Shown here: piece after piece, positions 9,792 through 22,500 of the stretch
Layout: each line of letters begins with the position of its first letter
How positions within the stretch are numbered: the stretch's first letter is position 1
From: Papaver somniferum
Lineage: Eukaryota > Streptophyta > Magnoliopsida > Ranunculales > Papaveraceae
Reading direction: 5' to 3'
DNA: 64,000 bases
Assembly: GCF_003573695.1 (NCBI RefSeq)
Contig: NC_039362.1
Coordinates: forward strand, 4,128,929 to 4,192,928
The notes under the pieces: generated by a model
What the model saw: the letters and a program-made list of their open reading frames with translations, nothing else
Database searches by the model: none
What the model was told of the DNA's origin: nothing
Made by a program: the position numbers and the translations under genes

Positions 9792-10870
9792 GGTAGCCCA
9801 TCACTGTTGTATAGGACCAAACCCGAACCATCGCCAGTAACAAGAAGTCTCAAGTACTTGAGCAAATGATCATCGAAAAGCTCAGTGGCTTGTTGAAGGG
9901 TAGCCAGATTGGTAGTTCGCAAAGCAAAATATAATCTAGAAACACCCGTGCAATTGCGAGTTAGAAGAATCTTACTTTAAGGATCATTGAGTTTTTTGAT
10001 GACAAACATAAGTTGAACAGTCTTGTTCACTCTGTTTATCATCATATCACTAATAAATTTCGAATTCAGACTCACAGGGCCACCCAAAAGTTTAACACCA
10101 TTCGACGGTCTACCAATATCATGAGGAAAAACACCATCAGCAATACTTCTAGGATCAAAATAAAGCCGAAATACTTATGTTTTCTTGATATTGAGATGCA
10201 AACCCCTACCTGGTCCTTCAGTTTCTATTATGCGCAAGGCTTTGGACACCTCAAGTGTATCACCAATTATTGTACCATCATCAAGGTACCAGGCGTGCAA
10301 ATCGAGTTTTCAACTGCAAGCAATAATCTTCTCTAGACGGTGAAGAGTCAAAGAAAATAACAAGGGACCGAGAGGGTCACCCTGCTGGACTGCAAGATCA
10401 GAAGACAAAATATATTGGTCGTAGTAGAGCTTAGCTGGTCGCATATAACAAAATTCAACCCAATGAGAAATACCTGGCAATGAAGACGAACCTCTTTGAT
10501 GAGATGAGATCTGCTCACCATGTTAAACGCATTAGAGAAGTCAATGGGGAGCATTGACATCATGTCTGAGTGACCTTTCAGCTCAAGTAGGCCATTTACA
10601 ACATGTAAAATACTCTCACCCCCGGCAGGTACACCAACTCCGAATTGGTAATCACCCAAATAAGAAGTCACATCCTTTCCGAAATAGAAAGAAGCCACTT
10701 TGGAGACCAATCTACCCCAAACCGTTCCAACTGCAATGGGCCTAATGCCAGCTTGAGTAACGGTGTTAAGGGTGCACTAGTTATGAATTCACCCAACTCC
10801 GCAGGGCATTTTCCAGCCAACCAAAGATTGACAACCCCTATAATCGAAGCGAGTAAATCTTCTGCCACTG
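9792..10870 (-). pseudogene. Reverse transcriptase domain of the non-LTR element
   Basis: Minus-strand motifs in order: NLWLAGKCPAELGEF and PLTPLLK (10868-10750), the fingers; FGVGVPAGGESILH; the motif-A region MLPIDFSNAFNMVSRSHLI (10560-10500); motif B as LAVQQGDPLGP (about 10370-10400); motif C as WYLDDGTIIGD, with the YLDD aspartates at 10277-10282. These are the polymerase palm residues of a non-LTR RT. The frame changes between these motifs, so no continuous protein exists. The FSNAFN form of motif A matches a plant RT family commonly annotated only as 'reverse transcriptase domain'. Confidence 0.88.
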
Positions 10871-11596
10871 CTTACGCCGCCCCACTCATCGCATCAACTA
10901 AATATTGTGCCGGAAATCCATCTCGACCACAAGAAGTACCCTTGGGGAAGCTCTTAATAGCTCCAAAAACTGCCCGACACTCCACCACAACTGGATCAAC
11001 TACAACATCATCACACTAAATAACATGGGGAGGCGTTGCTGGGTATTTATCTTGCAAATCTGCATAAGTTTGGTCATAACATGGTGCAACCCCATTGGAA
11101 GAAAACACACGGATAGCGGCAGCAAAATGACCGCAACTTATTTTCTTGCGGCAAGCTGTCAAATTAGCTATGCTCTGCTTCTTCCCATCCGTTGGCTTAG
11201 ACACTATACATAAAGGGAGTTGTAGCATCTTGTTAATCAGGGTGAAACAACCATTGGCCTCCTTCTAAACCGATAGAGAATGGTTAATGGCAGTAACTTG
11301 TAGACGTTTGCGATTACCAGATTTTTCCTCAGTAGAATTCCTCGGTCTGTACAAAGCTAAAGTGCAGATAGAAAAAAGAATAAGTTGCAGCCATGCAGTC
11401 AGGTTGGTAGGGTTGAAGATCACCTTGTCGAGGCAGGTTTTCAGCGACCTTGAGAATGGTAGCCGGCATTTGTGAGGAATACTCGTCACTGTAGTGAATT
11501 GCCTCTGGAAAACAACATTTAGCAAGTCTGTAGAAAGAGTATCTGCGACAGTCTTTGCAACAACACCAGAACCATCTCCAGTATCACAGACTGCAC
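10871..11596 (-). pseudogene. Linker region of non-LTR ORF between zinc finger and RT
   Basis: Minus-strand frames at 11016-11228 and 11265-11606 continue the protein between the finger and the RT (KPTDGKKQSIANLTACRKKI, LFSICTLALYRPRNSTEEKS). I recognise no domain. R2-type elements often have a Myb-like DNA-binding unit here, but I could not identify one. Confidence 0.6.
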
Positions 11597-12087
11597 TTAC
11601 AAACACACATCACCTACCTCATCAAGCTTAGCAACACCATGTAAGAGAAACTCTGTGACTGCGCAATTGAATGGCCCTGCAACAACATCCCCATGAATCT
11701 TTCCTTCTTGTCCCTTACATGGCATTTTCCAGGCGTGAAGATGCATACACCGATGACACAGCCACATCCGAAGGCTACCAAGAACTCTCTCCCAAGCCTG
11801 GTAAAACTGCAGATTCTTGGCAATCAGCTCCCTGCAATTAGCCTTGTTAGCTTCAGAAGAGAGGTGTCGATCATGAAGATGCCTCAAAAATGATACCTCA
11901 ACGTAACCCCTACAATCAACACCATCTGGACAACTATCAAATCCGTTGAAGGGGCAATGGCAGAAGCCATTGTCGATGGAAGAATCCACTGTAATAGGAG
12001 ATGAAGAAGAAGAGTCCTCAAGCCCCTAGGGAAAATGGGCTGTCGACTGTCGCCTGGAAGAGGAATCCCTAGCTATTCTAGCCATGA
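11597..12087 (-). pseudogene. N-terminal Cys/His zinc-finger region of non-LTR element
   Basis: The likely start is the ATG near 12085 (MARIARDSSSRR), followed by a TAG that breaks the frame and then LEDSSSSSPITVDSS. The finger region contains a CHCPFNGFDSC...DCRGYV segment, then SFLRHLHDRHL, giving Cys pairs and two His five residues apart. A second CHRC...HAW...C motif follows near residue 80. In R2-type elements N-terminal fingers bind the target DNA; here that role is inferred from position and residues only. Confidence 0.72.
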
Positions 12088-12316
12088 AAGCTGTAAAAAA
12101 AATCCAACAGAAAGACAAAAAACTGAAACCATAAAACGAAAAATAGCAAAGCAAAGTCGCCGCAAGAAAGGAAAAATGGAAAACTATGGAAGAGAAAATC
12201 AACTGGAAAACAAAAACTAAAAGAAATCTAAGGAAAACCATGGAAAATCCGGTGAAAAAACCTGACTTTCACTCGCCAAAAAAATCGCCGGAGAGAGAAC
12301 CATGATCGATGTACTC

Positions 12317-12906
12317 TCTCTTTTTTATATATAACTTATTCCCTTTGTTTGAAAAAACACTTAGATTTATATTAATTATTTTGCTGAATATAAATAGATT
12401 AATTATTTATTTATATTCAAAACAAATATAAACAAATTAATTAAGACAAGTTTAACCATGGTGTAAAAACCAAAACACATGTTAGGTATAGTGTGAGGGG
12501 AGTGTAATATTAAAAAAGTCAAAACAAATATAACTACAAAACCTCATTTCGATTAATGTGTTATTTCCGATTTGTGCAAGGTGATATGAGGATTGCCTCT
12601 TTGGCTTGAATTCCAAACTTTTCTTCAAATGGACTTTGAAACATGACTTGGAAAAAGTGTGAGTGGTCCCAACTTGTAAGCTAATTAGATATATTACTTC
12701 ACACGTTTTCAAGTTTGAAATAACTTAGATTACACCATTAGAATTACTCTGAAACAATTTTTGAATATTTTGGAAGCCAAAAGTTACTTTGAAAAACACA
12801 CCTCTAGAATTACTTTTGAAAGAAAAAAAATTAACTGTTTATAAAGCAAATTTCTTGTAGTTTCTTTATGAGATGTTACACACTCCTTAGCGGATTTCGA
12901 TATTGG
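12317..12906. other. AT-rich non-coding stretch
   Basis: No coding frame or terminal repeats were recognised. The right end abuts the 8-bp duplication actaggtg of the large hAT-type nest. Confidence 0.5.
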
Positions 12907-13479
12907 ACTAGGTGTAGGGGTGTGCAACGGACGGACGGTTACGATTAGGGGTCACCCGCGTCCAATCCATCAAAGTTGCGGGTTTGAAAAATCCAACCGT
13001 GTCCGGTCCAATCACCCGCGGATTTGATATCCGCGGATCAGCGGGTGATAAGGATCGGATGCGGATTAACCGCGGATTTAGTTAGAAAGAAGAAGTGTAA
13101 AAAAAATATAAAATGGATTGCTAAGTCATCTGGACTAGGGATTTTGTAGGCTTATTTGAATGAGCTTTCCAGGTGGTAGGGTTCCTTCCTTTATGTATCA
13201 TTTCATGAGTTTATATGCTTTGCTTGAACGTATAATAGTTTTCTAGTCTGTTATGGGTTGCCGACATATGTAAAAGTGAAAAATACTAGAACCCCCTATT
13301 ATATGGGTTTAATATATAGAATCCCCACTAAATGGATCCTCCCCTATCAACTCCATACTTTCACTTATTAATATTTCTAGTCCCAGAATTTTAGATTTCA
13401 GGGTTTGATAATAAAGTTTAGGGTTTGGGAGAAATTCGTAATACCAAAAATGCCCTTCACTATATATACCTAATGAAAT

Positions 13480-13920
13480 AGGCTATAGGTTTCATTTCCA
13501 GATTCATTTTTATTTTCACTTTCTCTTACTTCTCTCTCGTCTCTGCTCTGAAGAAAACTAGGGTTTTAATATCAAATAGGAGAAAACGGTTACAGAGAGG
13601 AATGATTTTAGCTTTATCGATCTTTGCTGATGTCTACAAACCGATGAACAAAATCAATCATTCATTTTTAGTTTTTAGATTGAATCTCAGACCAAACCTA
13701 CACAGATTTTTCTAGGGTTTTCTTTCTTCTCATTTGATTTATAGATTAGTTTATCGATTTAGCAGCTCAATCATCCAATCGATTTGATCTGTGTCCTTTA
13801 ATCTGGATTTTTCAGTTGATTCGAAGATCATGTAATCGATTTGATTCAAATAGGTTTAACAACTACGAATTCAAATCAATCAGCTGATTCCGATTTGTTG
13901 TTTCGAAGCTACTTCAGGTA
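13480..13920 (+). promoter_or_regulatory. Promoter/5' leader-like region of element A
   Basis: The sequence actatatataccta near 13460 is followed by a CT-rich tract (tctcttacttctctctcgtc) and actagggtttt, then an AT-rich segment ending caggtaag near 13920, a splice-donor-like site. The same layout (TATA-like, CT tract, first donor) recurs in element B near 23460-23600 and element D near 61010-61100, suggesting these elements carry a transcribed gene-like unit. Confidence 0.5.
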
Positions 13921-15042
13921 AGGTTTTCGATTTGATTATATATGTTTTTCTCATTTAGTAGTTCTATTTTCTTATTAGTTTGATTAGGTTTTGATTTCTG
14001 TTTTGGTTGTTCTATTCAAATCGGAACAGAACAATATGATTTTCGATGAATCAACAAGTTTTGATTCTAGGTACGTTTAGATTGTTGTTACTGGTGATGT
14101 TGTTGTTTAAGTTGGATTTGTTGTTTATACTACTTGAAATCTCATAATTCCAATGGATTCAGTTATTGGCTTGTTGGTGTTTTTATCTTGAGTCCTACAC
14201 ATGTTGAGTTTGATTAATGAATCTGTGGTGGTATTGGTGGTGGAGGTGTAGGTTCTGGAGGTGGATGAGGAGGTGGTTGTGGTAGAGGTGGTGGTATTGG
14301 AGCAGGTTTGGAGGAGGATTTGCAGTAAGTTGTGGTGTTTTTCAGAAATGATAAATTGAAGAGATGGTGAGAAGAAAGAGGATGAATCATTTTAATTTTC
14401 TGTTGCTGGTGCTAATGGTGGTGATGGTCGTCACATGTAATTAGCTGATTCCAATTATTGATTTTGTTAACTTGTTTACGATCTGTATTTGTAGATATCA
14501 ATCAAATCCATGTGTTGTACTAGTATTATTATGTACAAATTCTGCTTTACTCAATACTCAAAGTCTACTATCATTGTGTATTTGTTAGGAAATGCAATTT
14601 GAATGGTCACTCGTCAGTCTACATGGTTGCCGTTGAATGTAAGAATCCGCGATATGGGAATTCAGTTTGGCTGTTTTAGATCGAACATATTGAAAAAAAG
14701 GTATGAAGCATTGTATGTATATTATGTATATAAAGTGGATAATTTCTACAGGTTCTGAATTGTTGCTCTTGTGTATTGGTCCAAATAGATACAGAAGACC
14801 AGATATTCAGCTTCACCAAGGATGAGAATGATTGGGGTGTTGATGTAAGGAACTCAAAGATCCTAGCAATGGGTATATCCTGAAAAATGTTTGAAATGTT
14901 GAAGTTGAATTATGTTTAAACTCAACACATGAATCTAAAGAGGTTGGTAGCTTGTTGTACCTAAACCAAGCATTATGATCCAAATTAGCCTTGATATATT
15001 ATGAATTAATGTACTTTTGTGTATGTTGATTTTGTGATGCAG

Positions 15043-16464
15043 GAGATGGTTCCCATTGAACTAATGGAATCTGTTGAGGAGCTGGATACAGTTAAAAGTG
15101 GTAGCTTACTAGCTACTACTTCAGTATGTCTAGATAACAATTCAGATTTTATCTGTGCGTTTTTCCAAGCATCTGAAGTATCAAAGGTACGTATTTTTTT
15201 TCCTTTTTGCTGATGTTAACCATAAGGGCATTTCCCAAGGGTATAATAATCTTTAAGTTTAGATCTTAATATTTATTGTCTTAACATGATTGCATCTTGT
15301 TTTCCTGAAATTATGAGGGATTAGAGATCATCCCAGCTTTTGAATAATCTAACATGCCTATTGGTCTATTACATATCATGATAGACTGTGTTCTAATGTA
15401 TATGATAGAATGTCAATAGTTCTTAGGAGATAAACCCAATTATGTGCATCTTTGAACTCCTTTGTGCACTAGATCATTCCTTGGCAAAAAAAATTCGTTG
15501 TCTTTTAACAACTTAATAAATAGTAGCAGTCAAAGTACACACAGATAGTAAAAATATAACGTTCAGCTATGTAAAACTAGTGAGATTCATTAATAGGTGT
15601 TGTAGGTGGTGATGAAACTTGTTTTCATTTTGTTCCCAAGGAATGACCTAGTGAAGAAATGTCAGGATAAATGTCTATTTGTAAAAGGGATTAGTAAAAG
15701 GGATTAGAAAGAGAAATGTCTATTTGTTGTATGATCTTTTTTGGATGTGTAACTATTAGTTACACATGCTAATTAGATGTGTAACTTTTAGGTACACAAG
15801 TTAAATGGATGTGTAGCTACTAGTTACACATGGTAATTAGATGTGTAACTTATAGATACACATGCCAATTGAATTAAATAGGATACAAAGAAATTATTTT
15901 CTTGTACAATGATTAGAGGAATTTTTTGGGACATTTTGATTTATTTTTGAAGCGCAGGATGAGGGCTTACTGTCTTGGAGGAAACATATGCACTTTTTTG
16001 TTTTGAGTAATTATAAAATTTTCAATTATTTAGAAATGTATGAGCACTATGCAATTCTTTTTAGTTTAGCATGTTAAAAATGCTCAATTATTAAAAGTTT
16101 GCTACTGTCTGAGGCTCTTGGCTTTAGAAATGTATCTTTTTTGTTTCTATAAGGTTGATGGGCTTACGTCTGTTCTCTGCAAAATTAATTGTTGGCCTAT
16201 GCAAATGCAGGAAATTTGCTAAAACATAGTGAATCTGATGAAACAGGGGCTGTGATATTATATCCTGCAAAATGCGTAAAGTATCTGCCAAGCACCGGTA
16301 TGTTGAGCTGAGAGCCATTTATTTCATGGTTTATGCTATCTTATCTTATATTGTATTATAATTTGCAGTCTTTGGTTGCACAAACCATGAAGAGACCCCA
16401 TGGGCTGAGACAGGAGCTGGGTACATTGTTAAGCTAAAAGGAAAAAGCTTCTGCTCATTTCAAG
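15043..16464 (+). pseudogene. Three exon-like blocks in element A, unrecognised gene
   Basis: Blocks with AG...GT borders: 15043-15186 (48 codons, opens EMVPIELMESVEELDTVKSG), 16211-16297 (NLLKHSESDETGAVILYPAK) and 16369-16464 (ETPWAETGAGYIVKLKGKSF). The last two join in frame across a 71-bp intron. The first does not join in phase to the second, so a block is missing or the gene is decayed. I recognise no domain. Capture of host gene pieces is a known habit of Mutator-like elements (Pack-MULEs), and a remnant of the element's own gene is the alternative. Confidence 0.45.
15744..15865. repeat. Palindrome array GTGTAACT-n-AGTTACAC (element A, left)
   Basis: Successive units such as gtgtaactattagttacaca and gtgtagctactagttacaca are spaced about 35 bp apart, with spacers like tgctaattagat. 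A second cluster lies at 16535-16640. Each unit can fold as a short hairpin with a 3-4 nt loop. Confidence 0.85.
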
Positions 16465-17251
16465 GTTTGATACTATCCCATACTCTTTAATTTCAAACCA
16501 AAGTTCTTTTTCAGTTTTGAAGTTGAAAAAGACATGGATGTGTAACTGTGGCATACATATCTATATGTATGTGTAACTGATGATTACGCATGACGAATGC
16601 ATGTGTAACTCCCAATTACACGTGCTAAGATAGGTTATCATGTGTATTTTTTCGTTTCATCTCTATGAGAATGGATTGGGGATGAGTTGTTCCCTGTCTG
16701 AGAACGGTCCCATGCTTCAAATTTTGTGGAGGTGAAAGTTACATATTCTCAGCAGTAAAAATGAGAGTTACGTCTTAGGCATTTAGTATATTTAACGGCC
16801 AAGATCCCTCCCGGCCCCAGCTGAAGTGTTTTTGATTGCATTTTTGCATTGTTTTTGGATGGATTTTGCTTTTGTATAGTATTTTTGCCTTATTGTTCTC
16901 AATAATCTGTTAATGGGGGTCTGTAGTATGTGTATGCTTTATGCAGTGTAGTGGTGGGTAATAAAAAAAAGCCTGGTCTCATATTTTGTCCTCTTGTAAG
17001 CTAGCTTACCTGTTCACTCTCTAGTCTCTATACTTTCTGGACTATGGAGTTCTGACTTTACGGTCTCCACGGACTCCACACAATCACACTGCTCTCACAA
17101 TCCACGTGATCTCATTTCCCATACTCTTCCGATTACACTTTCCCTTCTTCTCACATGAAAAGTTTTCTAATCTTGAGATTTGCGCAAGATGAAACTTTCT
17201 CATAATTTTAAACATTTTTACTGGAACGTGGGAACTGTAAAAATAAGAAAA

Positions 17252-17409
17252 TGTTTTAGGAGAAATAGAAGTGAAAGAACAATTTGTAGAGGCAAGAAGA
17301 AGAATATCTTATTAGGCGATTAGAGTAGTAGTATCACGTAGTTTCCTTTATATAAAATCCTAGGAATCTAGTTGGACCGCACATCCAATGGTCCGTAGGC
17401 CCTGTAACA
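17252..17409 (-). repeat. 3' LTR of copia element
   Basis: 158 bp with TG...CA ends, differing from the right copy by scattered substitutions (for example atcacgtag versus attacatag). It is followed by ctcccccttgtgcgg, the element's purine-rich tract when read on the minus strand. Confidence 0.88.
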
Positions 17410-20400
17410 CTCCCCCTTGTGCGGTTCAATAACAAAACTTTATACATAGTGCTTCACATATAGTTCTTCAAATGTCGTTCTTCTTGATGACTTGTGCCGA
17501 AATCAATTGCCTCATTAAAACTTGGACAAGGAAAAATCCAGTGGGAATAAACCTTGGTACAGCTCTTCACGTGTAGTACTTTACACGTTGTCTCGTATTT
17601 TACATGTAGTTCATCACATGCAATACGATCCTCAAAGATCGACGAGTCTAAGTTAATTGCCTCGTTAAAAATTCGTCAAGAAAAACCCATAGGGATAAAA
17701 CCTGAACTAAAGAAAAATAGTTTAATATTAAGTAAACTTAGAACATAGTTGGATGCGTATATGTTGCCTCATTAAAAACCTTTTCAAAGAAAACCCAGTG
17801 GGATAAAATCTTGACGAAGGGAAAAGAGTACAACGTGACAGATGCAAGTAAAGGTGATATGTTGCAGACTGTCACTTTACTCCGTTGAAGTTGACTAGTT
17901 GCTTCACAACTCCTAAGGCAGAAAATCCTCGTGGGAAAGACAATATCCTTAGCTTGGAAATTACATTCCCGGTGTTTCTTGTTGTCTCATTAAAAACCTT
18001 GCCGAGTAACAAAACCCTATAGGAAAAAGCAACCTCGGTCATGGAAAATAGATCAACACACCATTAGATGCTCCCCCTGATGTCAGACAATTTTTATTAG
18101 TCTAATGTAGTCAAAAGGAGTTTATCACACTTTACTTTGGTGACTTGAATATTTGTAGGACCATGTTGTTGATTCTGGAAGTTACTTTGCTTAACGGACT
18201 ATCGTGTTTCATTTCTTTGATTCAGATATTTTCAATAAAATCAACGTGATATTTATGTCTTCAACGTTCAACATACTTGATACTTTTAGTATTGTCTCGC
18301 TAAAAACCTTGTCGAGTAACAAAACCCTTTGGGAAAAACTATTCTCAATCGAAGGGGAAAAGAGTACAACACATCTTCAATTTCGAAGTAAATTATGTCG
18401 ACATCATATCCTTGGATCCTCCCCCTTATGTCGGCATCTCCCCCTGATTACTTTCAGAGTTGTTCCAGACTGTTCCTTTAGTCATGTACTTTTCGAAACT
18501 GAATATCGGTAATGACCTAGAAAATAGTCTATTATATCTCCCCCTGATTACTTTCGTTGGAGAAGAGATTATTGTCCTTTATAATCAACAACCTTTGGGT
18601 TGCACTTTCGTTAGCATTCCTTTTTATGTCTTTGCATGGATAAAACAAATTTATGTCAATGGTTACTTTTAAGCACATGATTGCATTCATTATACCGTTC
18701 CAATGACGTTGCATTGGCGCCGAGCTATATCTAGCTAACAAGATCCCTGAGGATGTAAAAATTTTAATCGAGTACATTATTATACTAAGTACAACAATGC
18801 GTCTATTGTACTTAGATATGTGAATTTCATCTCCCAACACATCTTCGTCATATTCCTTTGGACGAAATGCTTAGTTACTTACATTTGAACCTCGACTAAT
18901 CATGGGAGTGCTATCATGATGCATGTGTTTGTTAAATTTCCTGACAACTTTAGACATATGCAAACTCAGTATTCGATCGAGCTTTCCCTAGATTTTTCAT
19001 CTCAAATTTGTATTTTAAATAGCTTTTAAGGTCTCTTATTATATCAAGAGTACACATCATGTCTGTACCATCAACATAAATAGCTACAATTCCAAATCAG
19101 GAACTTTCTTATGAATATGCAAGGAAAAATAACTTACTTGTCTATTCTCTCCAAATCAAATAGCCACTTAGACGGGTATACCACATCCGCCTGATTGCTT
19201 GAATCTATAAGTGAGCGTTCTATTTAACTGTAAACGCACTCTGTGGTTTAGAGTCATTTGATTTGGGCAACAAAAGTCTATCAAGTACTTTTGTAAATAT
19301 CTTCGATCTCTTAATTCTTTCATAGATACGTAACAACCACATACATATGATGCATTTCAAGTCCTTTTGAAATTACCAAGCTAACTAAGTAGCGGAACTC
19401 TATTACGTTCATTACAAGAGTACAATTCCAGGGCTTTGTGAGAAACCTCGCGCCACAAGGCGAGTCTTTGTACTTTACGACTACTTTATTCTCATTATGC
19501 TTTACGACAAATTAATTATGTATGTCCAATAGGCTTTACACTTGGTTGGTTAGCACTACCACACCAAATACCCGTATATTTGCCAAAGAACTAAGTTCTA
19601 CCTGGATTGTGTAGGCCAAGTATGTTATTTATTTGAAATTAATCAAAATAAAGCATGGTTCGATCTCATTGTGCTCTACTTCTGGAGCAACTATTTATGG
19701 ATTATATCATCACTGGGAACGCATGATCCTTCTATTGACTCATGTGCATTCTCATAATCCGTCAGGATTTCATTGTTCTCTAAAATCACTTAAAACTTCG
19801 GAGCGTCCTCCATTATTGATTCATGGACATAGTCAGAGACAATCAAATGAGATAATTTCATTAATGATAAAAATTAGATTGTGCCTTATCATCTACTTCC
19901 TTTCTAGGTGAGCATTGATCGAACCTGATGGTCTTTCCATCTTCCTTTATGGAGTCACGGCCTCAACTACACTTACACCAAGTGTAGTTGCAACACCTTA
20001 GTCTAAGTTGTACCCCATACTGAGGATTTATAACCTTGCAGGAATATTTGCAGCTGGTATATGTGATCTTGTCACTTTAACGACATCAGTGTACACTCTG
20101 AAAATTGATTATTCTTTGTCACTTCACATTTACATTTGTGGAGTACAAGAATCAATATGATACACAGTGGGAACACACCACGACAATTCATGTCTTTCCT
20201 TAGAAAATACTTTTTCTTATCTCCCCTAACGACGGGAAGACTGTCTCATTCAAGTAATAACCTGCAAATCTAGCAGTAAGAGATCTCCTGCCAAAGGTTT
20301 TAAAATGCGGATAATTGTTGAGAGTAATATCCAACAAAATTACTTAATCATTTTCGTGACCCATCATAGTACGATGTGGACTCGTAATGGCACATATATA

Positions 20401-22500
20401 GTGCAACCAAAAATGTGTAAGAACACAAATGTCAGGCTTAAATTCAGTTACCAACTGGTACGCAGAAAAGGTTGACTAATATTGGGTTCTAAAACGAATT
20501 AATAAAGATGCGCGTAATATTGCATATCCCCAAAGCAATAAAAGGTAGGTTGGTACACATAACCTATTCCTTAGACACCATCTGTAACCTTTGATGGTAG
20601 CCTCTGCGAGATCCATTGGGTATAAGATGCTTTATATTGATCATATTAAACGTGCAATATTCATCAAGTCCTTTTGATGTAAATTCTCTAGCATTAACAA
20701 GGATGGTTAGCCTTTACACTTTGCGTTGTGTAATATGTTCTAGGAGTTTTCAAACGCGAATTTCTTGGAAACTATAACTAGTTCAAAATGTCAAAACATT
20801 CACCAGATCCATTGGTCACTTTAATGGTCCGCATTCTGCATGAATATTTTTCAAAATTTCGCCTTGTTTTCTTTGTAATATGGAATTTTTACCATTTGCA
20901 TCTTAGGATGGTCTCGATCCTGTTTTACTGAAGACTTTGTAAAAATTAGTGATATGATTTCTTACCTAAAAGCATAATGGGAAGGGGGTTGTGCATCTAG
21001 TACTTTATAGAACACTTATTGAGAGATATACCGTTACTTCGCATTCTGTCAATCTTTTTCCCATTGTCTTGTCCACTCAAACACAGTGATGTACGTATGA
21101 TTCCTTTCAAAATGAAACATCATGTCACAACCAAAGTGCCTTTATGGTTATGTCAAAGCCTAAATGAGTCAATTCCCAACATTTCATCGCCGGAGTCAAT
21201 ATGGATTCAGTAATCCAAATACTATAGTGATATACATTTCACTAGATTGACTCATTAGTTTCTCTAAGAAATATTTCCTTCCAAATATATTAGAAACTAT
21301 AAGAGATGCAATCAATTACATTCTCGTCATTGTGAGGTTCCACATGATATCCATTTGCATGGGTTACTTTGGAATTTAACAAGGTGTGATTATCTCTCGG
21401 TACATGTAGAGATTTTGTGACGTCTTTGTTCTATCTTGAAAACAAATTTTGAGCAATGCTGTGCTCGATGATCCAATCCTCGTAGTCACATTATAAGGAA
21501 ATATTTCAACAACTAGTTTAAATTCTTTAAGCTAGTGGAAGGAAAACAACTATGAGTTAGACACTTGGGTCTTGAGAGTTTTAATAAGTGGTGTGGCCTT
21601 ATTACGTAATAAAAGTACAACTAAAGTACTTTAGAGTGAATATATATTACGTGTCACCATATGCTTTAGAGAATTTATGTCTCGCGTTTTCATTCCATAA
21701 GTTCAGATATTGGATCTCGTTCAACTCAATAAGATAGTCAATTGGCCCGACAAAGTTCTTGTTGCCATTAAAGTTGATGTGAAAGTTGGTTGCTACTATG
21801 ATACACACATTACATTGTATATACCAATACCTATGACCAGGTGCATTTCCAACTCTTTCATTTATGATGGAAGCTAGAATTACATTTTAGCTTCATCCCA
21901 TGATATATATGTCCCTTTTCTCATGCTTTATATGAGTCACTACGTCTAACCCTTATTACTTCGGGGTTCTTTTCATTTTCAATTTTGCTACATTTAGCTT
22001 AATTTGATAAATTTCTTTATCTCAATAGGCCAAGAGAATCTCACTACACATGTCAACCACTTACTTTAGGTCGAGTAGAAAAGGTAGTTCTCTTGTTGTC
22101 ATACTTCAACATATACAATTTCGTTAATATCATCGATGAAGTAAAGAAATGGAAGTTTTCTGACTCATATCACCTTTTGTGAGTTCTTACACAAATTGGA
22201 ATACATGTGATTTTATTTGCAATGTATCTTTAAAAAAATACCGACTCTTAGTCGAGCCAGTGGATTGCATCCCACATAACATTTCAAATTCGGGAAGAAA
22301 ATATCAAGTACATAATAATGGTGCTCAAGTACTTTTAAACCCCAAATAAATACATTGGAATTGAGTTGGTACAACCAAATAAACAAAATACACCATTCAT
22401 CTATAGCCAATATCATATTCAAGAGAACAAAATAACACTAAAACCAAAACTCTTAATGATCAACATTCATAATTTAAATTTACTGTTTATATGATATGGA
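17410..22500 (-). pseudogene. pol: Decayed copia pol (integrase, RT, RNase H)
   Basis: The minus-strand reading recovers copia landmarks. RNase H: ILLARYSSAPMQRHWNGI, about 18700-18760. RT palm: IVAIYVDGTDMM followed by LKYKFEMKNLG, about 19000-19090; the usual YVDD has become YVDG, losing a catalytic Asp. A CIFIRKF segment lies just upstream. Integrase has a NAREFTSKGLDEYC segment near 20650-20710, corresponding to the NAGEFTS region. Many stops and frameshifts prevent continuous translation. Gag should lie at about 21700-22500, but I could not identify it. The stretch 17410-18500 is very degenerate, with repeated 'cattaaaaaccttgtcgag' blocks. Confidence 0.75.

Larger units (their letters stand above)
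8769..12316 (-). mobile_element. Non-LTR retrotransposon with restriction-like endonuclease (R2-like architecture), decayed
   Basis: Read on the minus strand: N-terminal Cys/His finger (11597-11989), divergent linker, RT (about 9800-10870), knuckle plus endonuclease-like domain (8769-9790). No LTRs, no apurinic-endonuclease domain and no clear poly(A) tail were seen. The order zinc finger, RT, CCHC, PD...D endonuclease is the established layout of R2/early-branching non-LTR elements, not of the L1 and RTE clades usual in plants. Frameshifts split the ORF into at least seven pieces. The 5' end is placed near 12316, where a CT-rich leader stops. No target duplication was found. The family name is unknown to me. 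Confidence 0.8.

Noticed and set aside
10013..10336. Plus-strand 107-codon frame
   Set aside because: It is the antisense shadow of the minus-strand RT region containing the YLDD motif.
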